In this document: positions 41,490-44,529 of the stretch, piece after piece
Layout: every line of letters starts with the position of its first letter
How positions within the stretch are numbered: position 1 is the first letter of the stretch
Translations under genes and position numbers: made by a program
Assembly: GCA_945876185.1 (NCBI GenBank)
Contig: CAMCMZ010000030.1
Location: 1-44,529, forward strand
Source: Candidatus Kuenenia stuttgartensis
GTDB lineage: Bacteria; Planctomycetota; UBA11346
Length of the DNA stretch: 44,529 nt
Direction of reading: 5' to 3'
Notes under the pieces: model-generated
The model's input: the letters and a program-made list of their open reading frames with translations, nothing else
The model's database searches: none
What the model was told of the DNA's origin: nothing

Positions 41490-41688
41490 ATGTGAAGGTA
41501 GCCCGGGGTTTCAACCCCGGGCTTCACGACCATTCAGGATAACGAGTCCCGTAGGGACGGCTGAAGAGCTTCTTGGGGGCCATGGCCGAATCCTACGGAT
41601 CAGGATCTCTGAATTTAGCCCGTCGCTGACTCTGGCCGTTGCCGCTTCCGCCCGTTGCCACCACCACCCGGACCGCATCCTCCCCGCC

Positions 41689-42528
41689 ATGCTCACCCGC
41701 AGCTTCATCTTCGTCCGTGGACTCAGCGAGGATCAGGAACGCGCCCTGTGGGGACGCGGCATCCTCGACTGGGCGTTGGCCCGGGCCCACGTCGACGAGG
41801 TCGCGGCGGTGCTGGGCAATGCGCGGGCGCAGAAGCTGGTCGAACAGGTCGGCGAGGCCCAGGCGGCGCAGGAGCGCGGCGACCACGCCTGGTTCAAGAC
41901 CAACTGGCCCGAGCGCGAGGTCTGGCGCCTGTGGGAAGGCTACTGTCGTTCCGACCAGGCCGCACTGGTCGACATCGAAACCACCGGCCTCACGCCCGGA
42001 TTCGACCAGATCACCGTGATCGGCCTGGCGAATGCCGCCGGGGCGCGCGCCTTCGTCGCCGGCCGGCCGCAGGCACCCGACGAACCGCTCGACCGCTTCC
42101 GCGAGGCGATCAAGGGCCACCACCTGCTGGTCACCTTCAACGGCGTCAACTTCGACGTGCCCTTCATCGAAAAGCACTTCCGCGACGCCAACTTCCACTT
42201 CGACCAGCCGCATCTGGATCTGCTCGTCCTGGCGCGCGTGCTCGGCCTGTCGGGTGGACTCAAGGACATGGAAAAGCAGCTCGGCATCACCCGTGCTGAC
42301 GACATCAAAGAGGTGCGCGGCAATCTTGCGGTGCAGCTCTGGAACCAATGGCGCGCCGGCGACCTGGCCGCGTACCAGCGCCTGGTCACCTACTGCAAGG
42401 CCGACTGCACCAACCTGACCCAGTTCGCCGGCATCTTGTACCGTCGCCGCTGGGAGCAGATCCACACCCCGCATGCGCGGGTGATCGACTTCGCCAAGAT
42501 CAAAGGGCAGCAGTTGACGTTGTTTTAG
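41689..42528 (+). CDS. YprB-like DEDD-type exonuclease (RNase H-like fold)
   Basis: This 279-residue protein has an N-terminal alpha-helical part (1-90) and a DEDD nuclease domain: VDIETTGL with Asp95 and Glu97, TFNGVNFDVPFIEKHF with Asp156, and TYCKADCTNLTQF with Asp239. This is the ribonuclease-H-like domain found in YprB. It likely degrades nucleic acid 3'-5'; substrate unknown. The ATG at 41689 is 32 bp after the right copy of the direct repeat that bounds the repeat island. It has no signal peptide. Its promoter, if any, must lie in the island or the DNA next to it. Confidence 0.85.
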   Translation: MLTRSFIFVRGLSEDQERALWGRGILDWALARAHVDEVAAVLGNARAQKLVEQVGEAQAAQERGDHAWFKTNWPEREVWRLWEGYCRSDQAALVDIETTGLTPGFDQITVIGLANAAGARAFVAGRPQAPDEPLDRFREAIKGHHLLVTFNGVNFDVPFIEKHFRDANFHFDQPHLDLLVLARVLGLSGGLKDMEKQLGITRADDIKEVRGNLAVQLWNQWRAGDLAAYQRLVTYCKADCTNLTQFAGILYRRRWEQIHTPHARVIDFAKIKGQQLTLF

Positions 42529-42592
42529 GCGAGATGCTGCCCGGCGCTGCGCTGCAGGCTCTGGGATCCCTAGCGCAGGATGGCATGATCGG

Positions 42593-42621
42593 TTGCGCCA
42601 CCCATTCGTATGGGCTATATA
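42593..42621 (+). promoter_or_regulatory. Sigma-70-like promoter candidate
   Basis: TTGCGC (42593-42598), a 17-bp spacer and TATATA (42616-42621) form a reasonable promoter 9 bp before the ATG of a 25-codon frame and about 200 bp before the repeat protein. It contrasts with the GC-rich surroundings. Confidence 0.45.
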
Positions 42622-42629
42622 CCCCGGTC

Positions 42630-42707
42630 ATGAATTCCCGGCTCATCGCCATCTTCCTGTCCTTGGCCTTGGCTGGGTTTGCGGGCTTGTCCCCTAGCCC
42701 GGGATGA
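42630..42707 (+). CDS. Possible 25-residue hydrophobic peptide (signal-peptide-like)
   Basis: MNSRLIAIFLSLALAGFAG continues to a stop at 42705-42707. It looks like a bare signal peptide: basic n-region, hydrophobic core, small residues. It follows a promoter candidate directly. It may be the remains of an exported protein gene, a leader peptide, or chance. Confidence 0.3.
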   Translation: MNSRLIAIFLSLALAGFAGLSPSPG

Positions 42708-42819
42708 CTGCTTGGACTTGATTGCGCAACGCCGAGGGCCGACGGCTGACCCGTGCCAGACTTCACGGGGGGTCTCGGTGACATCGCTGGCGCAACCTCG
42801 CGGAAGAGGTCCTCCGGCA

Positions 42820-44400
42820 GTGTGGCACCGGTTCTTGGACCGGCGGTTGGCGGCCAGCCTGGGCCAAGGAGCCCGGTGGCTGGCGGTGGTCATCCTGTTT
42901 TTCTGCGTCCTGGCTGGCGGCACCGCCCAGGCGGCCGATGACGCGTGGAACGTAAACGCGGCCGGCACCTGGATCACCACCGGCAACTGGCTGTCCGGCA
43001 CCCAGGTCCCGGGTTCGACCAGCAGCGACAATAGCGATGTCGCCACCTTCAGTTTCCCACTTACCGCTGCTCGGACGGTCACCGTCGATGCCCGCCGTTA
43101 CATCGGCGGTGTCAGTTTTGGGAACCCGTCGGCCTTCTACTACAGCCTCACGACGGGCACCCTGTACCTGAACCAGGGCGCTGTCATCCAGACGCTCGCC
43201 GGCAATGGTGACCACACCGATCGGATCCTCACGGCCGTGGTGATCGGCGGTGATGGCGGCTCTGCCAGCGTCACCGCCGGGGCCACCTCGGCGTCCAGCC
43301 TCTTGCTCTGCAGCGGCGCCATCCGGGGCGTCTCCACCGGTCCCCGCGTGACCACGCTCACGCTCAACGGCGCCAACCTCGGTCTCAATAAGATCGACGG
43401 GGTCGTGAGCGATGGCGTAGGCGGTGGCAAACTCGCCGTGGTCAAAGACGGTCCCGGCCTTTGGCAGTTGGAAGGGGACAACACGTTCAGCGGTGGGCTG
43501 ACCATCAAGGCAGGCACCCTGCTAGCTCCGGATGCATCGGGTCCCACCTCGCTCGGGACCGGGTCGGTCATCCTGGGCAACACCAGCGGCACCGATCTGG
43601 CCACCTTGGACATCCGCCCCACTGAGACGATCAGCAATGCCATCGTCCTGGCCACCAACCCCACCGTCGGCACCCTGACCATCCAGAATGACGGAACCAA
43701 CCGGAATGTCATTTTCACCGGCGGCATCACCGGCGCCAACAACCTGACCTTGCGGGAATGCAGCGGTGCTGGAGCCGGACTGAGCTTCACCACCGGCGCC
43801 CTCGCATTCACCGGCACCCTCACCCATACCGGCCCCGGCAGCGTGCCGACGACCATCGGCTCGACCATTGGCGCAAATGTCAGCATCAACCAGAACAGCG
43901 CGACCACGACCCTGGCCTTGTCCGGCAACAACACTGCCTATGTGGGCCCCACCATCCTCACCCTGGGCAATCTGCGTCTCGACCATGCCAATGCCCTGGG
44001 ATCGTCTGGCGCAGTGACCTTCAGCGGCGGCACTCTGCAGTACGGCAGCGGGGTCGCCACCGATCTGTCCGGTCGCATTTCAGGCAGCGGCAGCGCCATC
44101 GCCATCGACACCAATGGCAACAACGTGACTTTTGCCAACGCCCTGGCCGGGTCCAACAGCGGTGGCCTGACCAAGACCGGCCTGGGGACTCTGCGCCTCA
44201 ACGGGGCCAATGCCTACACCGGCGCCACCTCGGTTAGCGCCGGTGCCATCGGTGGTACCGGTTCGATCGGCAGCGCCGTCACCGTCAGCAGTACCGGCGG
44301 CTTCGATCTGCGCGATGGCGCGGTTGGCACCCTGGCCCTGGGCAGCACGTTGAGCATCACCGGCGCGGCCTCGGCCAACAACCCAATGGCGTTCACTTAG
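42820..44400 (+). CDS. Exported autotransporter-type beta-strand repeat protein, 3' end cut by an IS
   Basis: From the GTG at 42820 (AGAGG about 11 nt upstream) the product is 526 residues. A signal peptide (LAVVILFFCVLAGGTAQA) leads to Gly/Thr/Ser/Asn-rich beta-helix repeats, among them AWNVNAAGTWITTGNW, GPGLWQLEGDNTFSGGLTIKAGTLLA and GLGTLRLNGANAYTGATSVSAGAIGGTGSIG. These are the autotransporter-associated repeats seen in many PVC surface proteins, which normally end in an anchoring signal such as PEP-CTERM. None is present here. The last codons and the TAG coincide with the 3' end of an opposite-strand transposase, so the gene was probably truncated by insertion. In-frame upstream starts (42778, 42679) are possible. 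Confidence 0.78.
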   Translation: MWHRFLDRRLAASLGQGARWLAVVILFFCVLAGGTAQAADDAWNVNAAGTWITTGNWLSGTQVPGSTSSDNSDVATFSFPLTAARTVTVDARRYIGGVSFGNPSAFYYSLTTGTLYLNQGAVIQTLAGNGDHTDRILTAVVIGGDGGSASVTAGATSASSLLLCSGAIRGVSTGPRVTTLTLNGANLGLNKIDGVVSDGVGGGKLAVVKDGPGLWQLEGDNTFSGGLTIKAGTLLAPDASGPTSLGTGSVILGNTSGTDLATLDIRPTETISNAIVLATNPTVGTLTIQNDGTNRNVIFTGGITGANNLTLRECSGAGAGLSFTTGALAFTGTLTHTGPGSVPTTIGSTIGANVSINQNSATTTLALSGNNTAYVGPTILTLGNLRLDHANALGSSGAVTFSGGTLQYGSGVATDLSGRISGSGSAIAIDTNGNNVTFANALAGSNSGGLTKTGLGTLRLNGANAYTGATSVSAGAIGGTGSIGSAVTVSSTGGFDLRDGAVGTLALGSTLSITGAASANNPMAFT

Positions 44401-44529
44401 CCAAAGGTCGCCCATAGGGATGTTTGCACGCTCGCGGTTCGCTGCGTCCCGGACGCCTTTTTTCTGCATATCTTGCTAGATCTTCGATGTCATCTGCCAT
44501 GGCCTTCATGAGGTCGTCGTGGTTGACGG
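44393..44529 (-). CDS. C-terminal end of an IS4-family transposase (partial)
   Basis: The minus strand is open from the window edge to a TGA at 44393-44395 (44 residues visible, reading frame starting at 44527). It contains a charged helix (DDLMKAMADDIEDLARYAEKR) and then RPGRSEPRACKHPYGRPLAK. The RPGRxEPR-xxKR-type ending is characteristic of IS4-family transposases. It overlaps the last codons of the plus-strand repeat protein by 8 bp. The rest of the element is outside the window, so neither completeness nor the terminal inverted repeat can be checked. Confidence 0.65.
   Translation of the reverse strand, partial: VNHDDLMKAMADDIEDLARYAEKRRPGRSEPRACKHPYGRPLAK

Larger units (their letters stand above)
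40958..41656. repeat. Noncoding island of nested inverted repeats, flanked by a 21-bp direct repeat
   Basis: Between rnz and the exonuclease gene lies about 700 bp with no credible gene. Its outer limits are a perfect 21-bp direct repeat (40958-40978 and 41636-41656). Moving inward there is a perfect 16-bp inverted pair (40988-41003 with 41595-41610); the GTCCCTACGGGAC-type palindrome (41141-41153 with its reverse form at 41546-41558); and the CCCGGGGTT/AACCCCGGG hairpin (41176-41195 with 41501-41522). Then come a 37-bp near-perfect inverted pair (41206-41242 with 41400-41436) and, at the centre, CGGCCAAGGCCG (41325-41336) facing CGGCCTTGGCCGG (41368-41380). The order on the right mirrors the left. 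Confidence 0.85.
42529..42819. other. Intergenic region with a promoter candidate and a 25-codon peptide frame
   Basis: About 290 bp between the exonuclease and the beta-strand repeat gene. Apart from the promoter and peptide listed separately I see no gene or RNA here. Confidence 0.5.

Noticed and set aside
41141-41558. CRISPR array
   Set aside because: The GTCCC palindromes recur at irregular distances and in both orientations, with no uniform spacers; this fits REP palindromes, not CRISPR.

Overview
This is a gene-dense, GC-rich stretch of a bacterial chromosome. It begins at the tail of an rRNA operon (5S rRNA and a strong terminator) and ends inside an insertion sequence. The gene content suggests a member of the PVC superphylum, most likely a planctomycete or close relative. 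The signs are an RNase HII-like protein with an IDEAGYGP-type active-site start, an NPCBM-domain exported protein, an autotransporter-type beta-strand repeat protein, and PP2C/anti-sigma/STAS partner-switching parts. This placement is an inference from family habits, not a search.

Layout. 0.03-0.19 kb: 5S rRNA and terminator. 0.2-3.3 kb (minus): HPr, PgpA, a membrane-bound PP2C-type phosphatase and an anti-sigma kinase in one overlapping run. 3.5-7.7 kb (plus): a trimeric-type purine nucleoside phosphorylase, leucyl aminopeptidase, and a membrane protein built from three repeats of one module. 7.8-11.8 kb (minus): two unrecognised proteins, pterin-4a-carbinolamine dehydratase and a BlaI-type regulator. 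12.1-17.6 kb (plus): a tightly coupled five-gene unusual Hsp70 operon. It encodes a helical-repeat protein, a J-domain-like protein with no HPD, a GrpE-like protein, a short HscC-like Hsp70 and a zinc-ribbon protein. 17.6-21.3 kb: RNase HII-like protein, MreD-like protein, a small membrane protein, TruD and a class IV aminotransferase. 21.4-24.3 kb (minus): an EmrAB pump with a palindromic operator-like site. 24.4-26.7 kb: an 81-residue unknown protein, a STAS protein, XseB and the NPCBM protein.

26.7-39.8 kb (minus) holds two tandem copies of a heavy-metal RND efflux cluster. Each starts with a nearly identical 39-bp noncoding block, then a small one-TM protein with a Cys/Pro motif, a lipoprotein membrane-fusion protein, an RND pump and an exported FixH/YtkA-like protein. 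Only the copy at 26.7-33.8 kb has the outer-membrane channel gene. Several of these genes carry in-frame tandem repeats.

39.9-44.5 kb (plus): RNase Z; a 0.7-kb noncoding cluster of nested inverted repeats bounded by a perfect 21-bp direct repeat; a YprB-like DEDD exonuclease; a possible promoter with a 25-codon peptide; and a beta-strand repeat protein whose 3' end runs into an IS4-type transposase (minus strand, running off the window).

The most notable systems are the HPD-less J/GrpE/Hsp70 operon, the nested-palindrome island at 41 kb, and the duplicated efflux cluster with its conserved leader block and undescribed small membrane protein.
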